Shown: positions 10,825 through 20,691, counted from the stretch's first letter. The stretch: DNA of 64,000 nucleotides from Trichomonas vaginalis G3 (GCF_026262505.1 NC_067206.1:10505179-10569178), one strand, 5' to 3'. Notes: generated by a model from the letters alone, not told the origin. Program-made: numbers and translations.

Positions 10825-11571
10825 GTTGTATTATACGTATGATGTTGCCCGATGTTTGGTAACACTATTGTAGAATATAAGCATATATGATAGAAAAGCA
10901 ATATACTTAATATCGAGTAATTCTAATTTTTTACGAAATTATTCAAATACGTTATTTTTTAAAATGAAAAGATAAGCATACCATTATGCAGTAGTTTGCG
11001 CACATATACTATGCTGATGAAAGTTGGTCTCTAATTCGAAACTTGAGTCTGTCAAATTGACGTTCAAGTATTAAAAAGTTGTATTATACGTATGATGTTG
11101 CCCGATGTTTGGTAACACTATTGTAGAATATAAGCATATATGATAGAAAAGCAATATGCTTAATATCGAGTAATTCTAATTTTTTTACGAAATTATTCAA
11201 ATACGTTATTTTTTAAAATGAAAAGATAAGCATACCATTATGCAGTAGTTTGCGCACATATACTATGCTGATGAAAGTTGGTCTCTAATTCGAAACTTGA
11301 GTCTGTCAAATTGACGTTCAAGTATTAAAAAGTTGTATTATACGTATGATGTTGCCCGATGTTTGGTAACACTATTGTAGAATATAAGCATATATGATAG
11401 AAAAGCAATATGCTTAATATCGAGTAATTCTAATTTTTTACGAAATTATTCAAATACGTTATTTTTTAAAATGAAAAGATAAGCATACCATTATGCAGTA
11501 GTTTGCGCACATATACTATGCTGATGAAAGTTGGTCTCTAATTCGAAACTTGAGTCTGTCAAATTGACGTT
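10825..11571. repeat. 253-bp satellite in H, unit 1 (3 copies)
   Basis: GTTGTATTATACGTATG starts at 10825, 11078 and 11332. The array lies between the fold-back arms of H. Confidence 0.93.
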
Positions 11572-12501
11572 CCATTTTATTTTAATCGATATTCAATACA
11601 AATGAATTCATATTATAATAGTATCTAGTATAACTAGGTATTCTATCACAGTATTTCTTCAATTTATTATAATATTTCAGCATTTTTTAGTTTCAATGCT
11701 GATTTGTTCCTTAGCTTGTAAACTATAGTTACTTTATATCTTCGGCTATTATCCTATTCAACTTAGACGTAAAAAAATTAAATAACGTATAAATATAATT
11801 TTAATGGTAAAAGATTAAATGTTTATTCCGTATGTAATGTGATTTGATTTGGATGGTAAGATAAGTTTCGGTATAGTTTTTGTTAATTGATTAAGAATTG
11901 TTGAATAAAATTCTGGAACTTCGTCAATTTCTTTGATTCCTTCTTGAAGCGTTGAAATTTCTTATTGACTCTCTTTTTATAACTTTTGAAAAAACCGTAA
12001 AAATTGTGAAACATGCTTTTTAATAAAAAACAATTTTGATGAAAGCCATAAATTAATTTAAAATTGAAATAAATTTTTGAAATCTATGATATTGAATAAA
12101 AAAATTTATAGTGTAGATATTGATATAGATATAGATGTTAATTTTAATATGATATTTGATAAAATTTTTTTTATCAAAACATACTGATAATAGGTTGACA
12201 TGTAATATGATATTTTGCCTTGTAAATATATTTGGTCGGCAAAATAACCTAATTACTCTTATTTTGAGTTCACTTCCACCATTTCGTCTTGAGTGGGGGA
12301 CAAACTCGCCCATTGTCACTTTTCATTAACCTTAAACTTGTAATTTTCATTATTTTTAATTAACCTTATTTCTTTCCCAATTCCTGATTTATTTTATTCA
12401 CTTACTATTAAAAGTCACATTTTAATAAAATATAATAATTTATTTATAGCATTTTTTACTATACTGTAATAAAAAATTAATTATAATAAATTAAATGTTT
12501 A

Positions 12502-12776
12502 TTAAATCAAATGTTTTCTTTGCAATAATATTTTTAATGTTGAGTAAACAATGTTGGGATCAAGTGTATCATTTTTCAGACCTTTCTGAACAGCTTCAAG
12601 CATACTGATGCATTCGACTTTTTTAAATTGTGTCATTTCTTCGAAATCTCTTGTGACTTTTTTGATAACTTTAACACTTCTCTCTGAATCCAGACCTTTA
12701 ATTTGCAACTTAATCAGGAATGAAGGAACAACACTGGAATATAACTCGATGACAAGTTCATCGAGTCGAAGATTTG
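12502..12776 (-). pseudogene. Second copy of the C-terminal MULE fragment (B, unit 1)
   Basis: Duplicate of the fragment at 7866-8234 within the repeated left part of B (12291 onward). The open frame extends to 13029 because the first array spacing is 120 bp, a multiple of three, so two array units read through in frame. The extended 175-codon product is therefore partly translated satellite. Confidence 0.7.
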
Positions 12777-13689
12777 GTTGTACACCACTTGTATGTGCCG
12801 GATACCATTGTGTCAAATTTTTTCTGAAATTAACTTTAAAAGTACTAAGTAAGATCATGAGATATAGCAATATATGTTTAAACCAACTTATATTTGGTTG
12901 TACACCACTTGTATGTGCCGGATACCATTGTGTCAAATTTTTTCTGAAATTAACTTTAAAAGTACTAAGTAAGATCATGAGATATAGCAATATATGTTTA
13001 AACCAACTTATATTTTGGTTGTACACCACTTGTATGTGCCGGATACCATTGTGTCAAATTTTTTCTGAAATTAACTTTAAAAGTACTAAGTAAGATCATG
13101 AGATATAGCAATATATGTTTAAACCAACTTATATTTTGGTTGTACACCACTTGTATGTGCCGGATACCATTGTGTCAAATTTTTTCTGAAATTAACTTTA
13201 AAAGTACTAAGTAAGATCATGAGATATAGCAATATATGTTTAAACCAACTTATATTTTGGTTGTACACCACTTGTATGTGCCGGATACCATTGTGTCAAA
13301 TTTTTTCTGAAATTAACTTTAAAAGTACTAAGTAAGATCATGAGATATAGCAATATATGTTTAAACCAACTTATATTTTGGTTGTACACCACTTGTATGT
13401 GCCGGATACCATTGTGTCAAATTTTTTCTGAAATTAACTTTAAAAGTACTAAGTAAGATCATGAGATATACAATATATGTTTAAACTAACTTATATTTTG
13501 GTTGTACACCACTTGTATGTGCCGGATACCATTGTGTCAAATTTTTTCTGAAATTAACTTTAAAAGTACTAAGTAAGATCATGAGATATAGCAATATATG
13601 TTTAAACCAACTTATATTTTGGTTGTACACCACTTGTATGTGCCGGATACCATTGTGTCAAATTTTTTCTGAAATTAACTTTAAAAGTA
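12777..13689. repeat. 120/121-bp tandem array in B (about 7.6 copies)
   Basis: GTTGTACACC starts at 12777, 12897, 13018, 13139, 13260, 13381, 13501 and 13622. Units differ by small indels and substitutions (for example TTTGG or TTTTGG, ACCAAC or ACTAAC). The array occupies the point where the middle of the transposase gene is missing. Confidence 0.93.
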
Positions 13690-13803
13690 CTAAGTAAGAT
13701 CATTTATTTTTGCATAATATAATGCCAATATGGTTTCTTTTGATTTTATTTCATTTATAAGCAAATCAGATTTACCCAAAAACTCCACTCCATAAGCGTT
13801 CAT
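13690..13803 (-). pseudogene. N-terminal MULE transposase fragment of B
   Basis: A 37-codon frame starting MNAYGVEFLGKSDLLINEIK, then a stop where the 121-bp array begins. I take it as the original N-terminus of the B transposase because it starts 17 nt downstream of an Inr-like TCACTTTT in the TIR and points the same way as the C-terminal fragment. It has no recognised domain by itself. The copy in unit 2 is at 32519-32632. Confidence 0.55.
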
Positions 13804-13813
13804 TTGCTAAATT

Positions 13814-13822
13814 AAAAAGTGA
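13814..13822 (-). promoter_or_regulatory. Inr-like site inside the right TIR of B
   Basis: On the minus strand the TIR reads TGTCACTTTTTAATTT, with A+1 at 13820, 17 nt before the ATG at 13803. This places the transcription start of the B transposase inside its own TIR. The unit-2 equivalent is at 32643-32651. Confidence 0.55.
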
Positions 13823-13933
13823 CAATGGGCTAGTCTGTCCCTTTCTCATTCAAATCACATCAAAACAAAAACACATAAAAAATATTTTATTATACTCATT
13901 CGAAATTAAAAATAATAAAATTTATATATATTA

Positions 13934-14013
13934 ATTTCATTAAATCAAGGATAAAAATCTCACCGGAAAAATAACCTCAGTGTGATAAATTTATCACCGG
14001 AAAAATTTACAAT
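13934..14013. repeat. 80-bp direct repeat, left of F2
   Basis: Matches 16326-16405 with one mismatch. Equivalent pairs are 32763-32842 (left copy only) in unit 2, and 60134-60213 with 62275-62354 in unit 3. Confidence 0.85.
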
Positions 14014-14535
14014 GAAAAAACCAGAATTTTCGAAAAAGTGACACCAACTATTAAAGTTATTTTATTACTAGATTTATTTACAAATTATAAGATAATATCA
14101 TTAACCGAATATATTTTTAATATAAATAAAAAACTTTTTTATACAAAAAATTACAATCAATCGATAAATATTATAAAACATTTATTCCAAAAAAGATTAA
14201 GTAATAGGTGGGATCCTGCATATAATATAATTTTATGTCATAAAGTTTACAAATTTTAGATGGACCACAGTGAGAATGTGAGTGGTTAATTTAAAGGTGG
14301 TCTGATAAAGAAATCGAGGCTTACTCAACACAGCATGAAGCAGTTTCTAATACACAATCTTACTAGTCGTGTTTCGGTCGCCAGCGCTCTCATAGGGGTG
14401 CTGATTTCAAAAACCACTACTTCAAATTATTCAACAATACTCAATGCAGCATGAAGCAGCTACTACTGCTGTATCTTACTGGTAGTGTTCTTCGCTTCTT
14501 ACTATCAACTCTAAAACTAGTTTGATGTATTATTT

Positions 14536-14740
14536 ATTCATATATAAATATATACATATATAAATATATACATATATAAATATATACATATATAAATATA
14601 TACATATATAAATATATACATATATAAATATATACATATATAAATATATACATATATAAATATATACATATATAAATATATACATATATAAATATATACA
14701 TATATAAATATATACATATATAAATATATACATATATAAA
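14536..14740. repeat. 16-bp AT microsatellite left of G
   Basis: ATATATAAATATATAC repeated. Counterparts: 33365-33599 and 60736-60918. The tyrosine/isoleucine/cysteine-rich frames here are translated repeat. Confidence 0.95.
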
Positions 14741-15948
14741 TGTTGTGCATGAAAATTCGGTTCACTTCACTTCTGACAAAAGTGACATATTTACATGGCA
14801 AAAATAGTTTACATGGCAAAAATATATAGGGTATTTTTTTTAAAAGTAGTTATCTTTATATATAAAAATAAAACTTTTGATATATTTGAGTAAATGATTT
14901 ATTAATTTATTTATTTATTTTTTTTAAATCAAATCATATAAATATATATATATATATAATAGTGAAATAGAACAAGAGATAATTATTGATGATTAAATTG
15001 TAGACGAGGATAAAAGTTTAGATAAATTAATAAAATTAGTGTGGAATCAGACAAATTTCCCGCTGTTTGCGAAGGAATTGTTGGCTATGATGTACTGATC
15101 ATGAATCAGTACATCATAGCCAACAATTCCTTATACAAAGTTCAAAAACTTGGGTGCAATCAGTTCTGATTGCACCCAAGTTTTTGAACTTTCTCGAGGG
15201 AATGGAAGGGTAAGAGGTATACATTATGAATATATACCTCTTACCCTTCCATTCCCTCTCTGACAGCGGGAAACTTTGTCTGAATGTTAAACTATTCGGA
15301 CAAAGTTTCCCGCTGTTTGCGAAGGAATTGTTGGCTATGATGTACTGATTCATGATCAGTACATCATAGCCAACAATTCCTTATACAAAGTTCAAAAACT
15401 TGGGTGCAATCAGAACTGATTGCACCCAAGTTTTTGAACTTTCTCGAGGGAATGAAAGGGTAAGAGGTATACATTATGAATATATACCTCTTACCCTTCC
15501 ATTCCCTCTCTGACAGCGGGAAACTTTGTCTGAATGTTAAACTATTCGGACAAAGTTTCCCGCTGTTTGCGAAGGAATTGTTGGCTATGATGTACTGATT
15601 CATGATCAGTACATCATAGCCAACAATTCCTTATACAAAGTTCAAAAACTTGGGTGCAATCAGAACTGATTGCACCCAAGTTTTTGAACTTTCTCGAGGG
15701 AATGGAAGGGTAAGAGGTATACATTATGAATATATACCTCTTACCCTTCCATTCCCTCTCTGACAGCGGGAAACTTTGTCTGAATGTTAAACTATTCAGA
15801 CAACGTTTCCCGTCTGTTTGCGAAGGAATCAATTTATACAAATAAACTTATAAAACACAAAATTATTATTTTATAATATAATTCTTAGATAATACATCCG
15901 ATATGTAAAGTGTCAAAAATGAAGTGAACCGAATTTTCATGCATTACA
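14741..15948. mobile_element. Non-autonomous A-family element 'G'
   Basis: TIRs of about 38 bp (TGTWRTGCATGAAAATTCGG continuing to TGACA) belong to the same family as the ends of A, so the A transposase is the likely mobiliser. Inserted in a 16-bp microsatellite, so a target duplication cannot be defined. It has no gene. Most of its middle is the 250-bp Q1-Q4 array, and the rest is AT-rich filler. Other copies: 33600-33894 (cut) and 60919-61868. Confidence 0.8.
15056..15830. repeat. 250-bp tandem array of four palindromes (Q1-Q4) in G
   Basis: Three units spaced exactly 250 bp. Q1 has stem GGCTATGATGTACTGAT, Q2 stem CAAAAACTTGGGTGCAATCA, Q3 stem GGAATGGAAGGGTAAGAGG and Q4 stem CAGCGGGAAACTTTGTCTGA. 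Centres of Q1 and Q2 occur in both orientations in different units. The repeated 79-codon minus-strand frames are by-products. Confidence 0.93.
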
Positions 15949-16246
15949 TATACATATATAAATATATACATATATAAATGTATACATATATAAATGTATA
16001 CATATATAAATATATACATATATAAATGTATACATATATAAATATATACATATATAAATATTATACATATATATAAATATATACATATATAAATATATAA
16101 TATATAAATATATAGATATATAAATATATACATATATAAATATATACATATATAAATATATATATATATAAATATATAGATATATAATATATAGATATAT
16201 AAATATATAGATATATAAATATATACATATATATATATAAATATAT
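15949..16246. repeat. 16-bp AT microsatellite right of G
   Basis: Variant 16-bp units (TATACATATATAAATG and relatives). Counterpart: 61869-62202. Together with the left tract it marks the target of G. Confidence 0.95.
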
Positions 16247-16325
16247 AAATAACAAAATACAATCAAAAAATAGTGTTTGGAAATTTAAGTTTAAGTGTCA
16301 CTTTTTCGTAAATTCTACCAAACTC

Positions 16326-16405
16326 ATTTCATTAAATCAAGGTTAAAAATCTCACCGGAAAAATAACCTCAGTGTGATAAATTTATCACCGGAAAAATTT
16401 ACAAT
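16326..16405. repeat. 80-bp direct repeat, right of F2
   Basis: Right partner of 13934-14013. Confidence 0.85.
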
Positions 16406-16612
16406 AAGGTTAATACCGAAAATATCGAAAAATCAACATTTAAGGTTAATTTAAGAGTATGCACTTTTGTCACCTACTCAAAAATATCATTTTGCTTTTC
16501 AATTCGAACATAAATCTTAAATATTTTTAATTAATATCTGATTTACAGCATTATTATCCATTTATAAATCTGACAAATAAATGACAAAACCATCAGAAAT
16601 AGTGTCACTTTT

Positions 16613-16650
16613 TGTCAAAAATGAAGTCACACTATTTTTCATGCACAACA
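16613..16650 (-). promoter_or_regulatory. Internal copy of the A terminal motif before the coiled-coil gene
   Basis: Reverse complement of a TGTTGTGCATGAAAAATAG end, followed by TGACA and GTGTCACTTTTT. It matches the 38-bp outer end of A and G but lies 7 bp before the ATG of the coiled-coil gene. Unit 3 has it at 62562-62597. It may be a promoter copied with the TIR, or the scar of another element end. Confidence 0.55.
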
Positions 16651-17900
16651 TTTTTTAATGGAAGCGAACAACACAGCTCCTGCTAAGGGAGATGGATAAA
16701 ATGCACACATTTGCACACATTTTGACACTTTTTCTGACAAGCATCATTCAAATTTGAAGAAAAACCTCTAAATTTCATTCAAATTTCTGTCAAAATGTGT
16801 GCAAAATTGAAATAGGCACACATTTTGACATACGATTATTTATATACGTTATTTTAATGGTTTCAGAGAAATCTTCGTTACACATTATTGAAGATTACTC
16901 AATATTTAAGTGAATGACTCACTACCACCTGTTTAGAAAAATGGTAGCATAAAATCCAAATGTCACATATATTATTTCTTATTTCATACAAATAAACTTA
17001 CAATTATAACCTCAACTTGTTTGCAAAGCAGAAACTCAATATAAGCAATCGATCAGTAGTGTATTTAAAAGTCGAATTTAAATTTAAAAATTTATAATCT
17101 TATTTCGGAACCAAATAGTATAAATTTAGGACAAAAAGCTACGTGGTGTTGATAACAACTATTAAAATTCAAATATTACTACCATGAACAATACAATGGC
17201 TCATATTGATAATTGATAAACGTGCATATAAATTGCATATATCATCAATGTCATTAAGTAAAATACATGTATATAAATAGATTAGAAATATTTTTCGGTT
17301 AGAATTAAAATCTATGTAATAAAAAATAAGTTATAAAAATAAATACCGAATTTTTATTTGTAATATAAACTGCTACAATATGCTAGTGTATACAAATGTA
17401 TTTGTCGTATTGATTTGAAAGATCTTCAACATGGTTCAGATCTAAATTTGAAACTCGTAAAATAAAGCGAATCTTTATTTATAATATAAACTGCTACAAT
17501 ATGCTAGTGTGTACAAATGTGTTTGTACAAATGTATAACTCTTTGTCAATTGTTATGGCACCTTATAACTTAAAAATCATTTTCATTAACAAATATAAAA
17601 AGTGACAATTAATATTTTCATTAAATGCATATTTAATTATCAAAACAATGTCGATTTAGCTTGAATGTTCATTATAAATGTGTAAGTTTCGGAAAACAAA
17701 AAATAATTAATTCTCGCAAAGAAACTTATTTTAAAAGAACCTAAACAAAAGTTCATATAATAATAAATCTAAAAATAGATATTAATTTAAACGAAGATAA
17801 TGAGAGAATGGGGATGTTGTAAAACAATGAGACTTAATGATCAAATAATTAAAATAATAAAATTAATTAAAGGAAAGCTAAAATAGTTTAATGAATTTTT

Positions 17901-18120
17901 ATAGATTGATTACACAATCAATGTTTCTGTGTCAATGTACATCAATCAACATTGTTTCATTGAATTTTGTCTTTCACCAAGAAGATTCAAGAACAAAGTT
18001 TTGTAGTTTCAATAGATTGATTACACAATCAATGTTTCTGTGTCAATGTACATCAATCAACATTGTTTCATTGAATTTTGTCTTTCACCAAGAAGATTCA
18101 AGAACAAGTTTTCCTCTTTT
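17901..18120. repeat. 111-bp tandem duplication in D
   Basis: ATAGATTGATTACACAATCA starts at 17901 and 18012. The unit contains the short palindromes GATTGATTACACAATC and TGTACATCAATCAACA-like sequence. The 79-codon frame here is a by-product. Confidence 0.85.
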
Positions 18121-18840
18121 TCTTTTTTAAATGATTAAAATATTACCTTGCTTCAACTTTACACGTTTTCGTTTACTAAAATTATCTTTTACCTTCACTT
18201 ATCTTATCATACCCAATTATTCATTTAATTCTATATTTTTCTGACCAAAAATCCTCTCAAATCTCCCTTCTTCTTTCAAAAATTCTATGAGTTTATTCAA
18301 ATTTCCTTTAAATCTTTGCTAGTCCTTCTATGAGATTCATTCTAAAATTTTTGAAAAAAATTTAAAATTTGCTAAATATATTCTTTATTACTTTGCACTA
18401 TTTTCCAATTGAAAAATCGTCGATTTTAATCAAATGTAAGATCATCATAATAAAAATTATGAAACTTACCGTGTTTATTAGTAAATTTCAATATGAAGTT
18501 GTTATACAAACAGCTGGGACTTTAAATTGAGAAATTGCATAATTCCATCTACAAATTTTGGTCTAGACAATAATCATTGATAAATTATAATATATGTATT
18601 ATGTGTATTTACATTGCATATATAACAATTTCAATTTCTATATTAAATTGTTATTTGATATCAGCTATATTTGTTCAGGTAAAATGAAGTGTAAAAATAT
18701 AACTCATGAATTACATATATATATATATTATTTTTATTATTAAAATCAAATTCAGATTTATAAATTAAGGTTATTCATTTTTGATATGGTTATCACGCTC
18801 AAATATGTTGACAAAGAGTTATACATTTGTACAAACACAT

Positions 18841-19130
18841 TTGTACACACTAGCATATTGTAGCAGTTTATATTATAAATAAAGATTCGCTTTATTTTAC
18901 GAGTTTCAAATTTAGATCTGAACCATGTTGAAGATCTTTCAAATCAATACGACAAATACATTTGTACACACTAGCATATTGTAGCAGTTTATATTATAAA
19001 TAAAGATTCGCTTTATTTTACGAGTTTCAAATTTAGATCTGAACCATGTTGAAGATCTTTCAAATCAATACGACAAATACATTTGTATACACTAGCATAT
19101 TGTAGCAGTTTATATTACAAATAAAAATTC
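18841..19130. repeat. 121-bp tandem array in the right TIR of D
   Basis: TTGTACACAC or its variant starts at 18841, 18962 and 19083. The left TIR holds the same repeat in inverse, with a 121-bp spacing between 17371 and 17492. Confidence 0.92.
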
Positions 19131-20327
19131 GGTATTTATTTTTATAACTTATTTTTTATTACATAGATTTTAATTCTAACCGAAAAATATTTCTAATCTA
19201 TTTATATACATGTATTTTACTTAATGACATTGATGATATATGCAATTTATATGCACGTTTATCAATTATCAATATGAGCCATTGTATTGTTCATGGTAGT
19301 AATATTTGAATTTTAATAGTTGTTATCAACACCACGTAGCTTTTTGTCCTAAATTTATACTATTTGGTTCCGAAATAAGATTATAAATTTTTAAATTTAA
19401 ATTCGACTTTTAAATACACTACTGATCGATTGCTTATATTGAGTTTCTGCTTTGCAAACAAGTTGAGGTTATAATTGTAAGTTTATTTGTATGAAATAAG
19501 AAATAATATATGTGACATTTGGATTTTATGCTACCATTTTTCTAAACAGGTGGTAGTGAGTCATTCACTTAAATATTGAGTAATCTTCAATAATGTGTAA
19601 CGAAGATTTCTCTGAAACCATTAAAATAACGTATATAAATAATCGTATGTCAAAATGTGTGCCTATTTCAATTTTGCACACATTTTGACAGAAATTTGAA
19701 TGAAATTTAGAGGTTTTTCTTCAAATTTGAATGATGCTTGTCAGAAAAAGTGTCAAAATGTGTGCAAATGTGTGCTATGTTTTTTTCTCCTGCTAAGGCT
19801 GTTGCCATCCAGAAGCCAGAGGTGACTGAAGAACAGTCCTCTGGCGACGAGGAAATATTGATGGGTGGCGAGAGTCCGAAGACCGAGATCAAGATCCCAG
19901 ATCTCGATCACAAGCAAACGGCAAAGAAAACGGGTCCACAAGCTACTCCTCGAGTTCTACGTTTAATCAAGACCAGCCACAAGTATTTGAAGCAGCTGGA
20001 GGAGTCAAACGTAGCTCTCGAGGAACTAAAGCAGCAGATCACAAAGCAGGCGGAGGAACTACAACAGAAGAATGAGTTCATAACATTACTCAAGACCAAG
20101 CTCGACTACAAAGATGAAGAGATCTCTGATCTCAGATCTCGAGTTGATCAGTTGGGAAGGCAGTCTGATATGTGGCACGAACGCTTCATTACTGCAAACT
20201 CATCATACAAAGAAAGAAGCCACTTGTTGACTACTGTAATTAAATACTTATCTTTATAAAAAAATATCATTTTTTTTCCAGTGAAAAAAAGTATTTATTC
20301 TTAACTGTTTGTGGGGATCTTTAGAAG

Positions 20328-20519
20328 TTACCAAGGCACCAGACTGCGTGCTTCAATTCTTTGTTCTATTGCATACTCGATCATTTTCATTGTTCTCTTC
20401 GTTCTTTGTATTTGCGAGTATTGCTTACTTATAATGTGATCTTGGTTTCTTATGATCTTTGTCATGATCTCGATCCTCTTCTGGATCCTTTGTCTCTTAT
20501 CAGTTGGAACATCATCCAT
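20328..20519 (-). CDS. Small basic helical protein of MULE A (unit 1), probably partial
   Basis: A 63-codon frame (MDDVPTDKRQRIQKRIEIMT...) that is basic and helix-prone; I do not recognise it. It converges on the coiled-coil gene and ends 69 bp from it, inside A. The same frame is open upstream of the chosen ATG for 12 more codons, back to a TGA (20556-20558), and beyond this TGA a further 15 protein-like codons begin with ATG at 20603. Both window copies have the same TGA. It may be a longer gene broken once in an ancestor, or a gene that truly starts after the TGA. Confidence 0.5.
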   Translation of the reverse strand: MDDVPTDKRQRIQKRIEIMTKIIRNQDHIISKQYSQIQRTKRTMKMIEYAIEQRIEARSLVPW

Positions 20520-20634
20520 ATCAATTGGTGCGAATAAGAATCCCCCAGTTGTACGTCAGGCTGTTTCTTCGCCACTAAAGGCACGTCTCATTATGGCGTC
20601 CATAATAATTAGTGCCCGTATAGTGTCACTTTTT

Positions 20635-20680
20635 CATTGTGCCGGTGCCTGTAGCTGTAGGCTACAGGCGACGCACAATG
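20635..20680. repeat. Imperfect hairpin beside the right TIR of A
   Basis: CATTGTGC and GCACAATG enclose GCCTGTAGC and GGCTACAGGC. It lies next to a TCACTTTTTCATTG stretch close to the Inr consensus. The unit-3 copy is at 63472-63517. Confidence 0.8.
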
Positions 20681-20691
20681 TATACTGTACT

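Larger units (their letters stand above)
8266..12290. mobile_element. Non-autonomous element 'H' with C and I inserted (unit 1)
   Basis: Both ends begin AAGACGAAATGGTGGAAGTG in inverted orientation. It has no gene. Inside, arms at about 9507-9860 and 11584-11941 are inverted copies of each other and flank a 253-bp satellite, so the element folds back. Its flanks are not a short duplication: the sequence to the left is the interior of B, and to the right B restarts from its TIR, giving a ~610-bp direct repeat. Without C and I it matches H of unit 2. Confidence 0.75.
7655..13847 (-). mobile_element. MULE-derived element 'B' with nested H, C and I (unit 1)
   Basis: Termini are GAATGGGGGACAAACTCG and the complement of GAGAAAGGGACAGACTAG; the inner TIR continues to CCCATTGTCACTTTT. 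A perfect 9-bp target duplication, ATTCAAATC, flanks it at 7646-7654 and 13848-13856, the size expected of MULEs. B keeps only a transposase C-terminal part (7866-8234, repeated from 12502) and a 37-codon N-terminal part (13690-13803), with a 121-bp tandem array between them. Element H (8266-12290) lies between two copies of the left ~610 bp of B. Confidence 0.85.
14014..16325. mobile_element. Element 'F', copy F2 with G inserted (unit 1)
   Basis: Inverted ends carry AGAATTTTCGAAAAAGTGAC on the left and AGAATTTACGAAAAAGTGAC in complement on the right, each about 9 bp inside a GA terminus. A 73-codon AT-rich frame (14038-14259) is not conserved in the other units because an A-run differs, so I do not call it a gene. 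It contains a 16-bp microsatellite into which G is inserted. The flanking 80-bp repeat parallels the 89-bp repeat of F1. Confidence 0.78.
16689..19786. mobile_element. Long-TIR element 'D' (3.1 kb), no gene
   Basis: TIRs of about 850 bp (roughly 16699-17545 and 18825-19775) share GCACACATTTGCACACATTT and onward in inverted orientation, including TGACACTTTTTCTGACA. A 12-bp repeat, CTCCTGCTAAGG, flanks it (16677-16688 and 19787-19798), with one copy at the empty site in unit 3 (62624-62635). The inside (17546-18820) is AT-rich with a 111-bp tandem repeat and no gene. The superfamily is uncertain; a MULE is possible, though 12 bp is the upper limit of the duplication. Confidence 0.82.
16658..20259 (+). 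pseudogene. Coiled-coil accessory gene interrupted by element D (unit 1)
   Basis: The ATG and first ten codons (16658-16688) match the gene at 62605, then element D (16689-19786) intervenes, and the remaining codons resume after the duplicated CTCCTGCTAAGG (19787-19798). The part after D stays open and is identical in translation to the unit-3 product. An alternative ATG in the right TIR of D at 19738 would give a 173-codon chimera of TIR-encoded residues fused to residue 9 onward, so an altered product is possible, but the normal start region is disconnected. Confidence 0.8.

Noticed and set aside
12053-12319. 88-codon minus-strand frame at the H/B junction (also 29407-29673)
   Set aside because: It begins inside the TIR of B and runs through the TIR and AT-rich end of H; no protein-like composition beyond chance.
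14038-14259. 73-codon frame in F2
   Set aside because: Open only in unit 1; the other two copies differ in an A-run that shifts the frame, and the composition follows local AT content.
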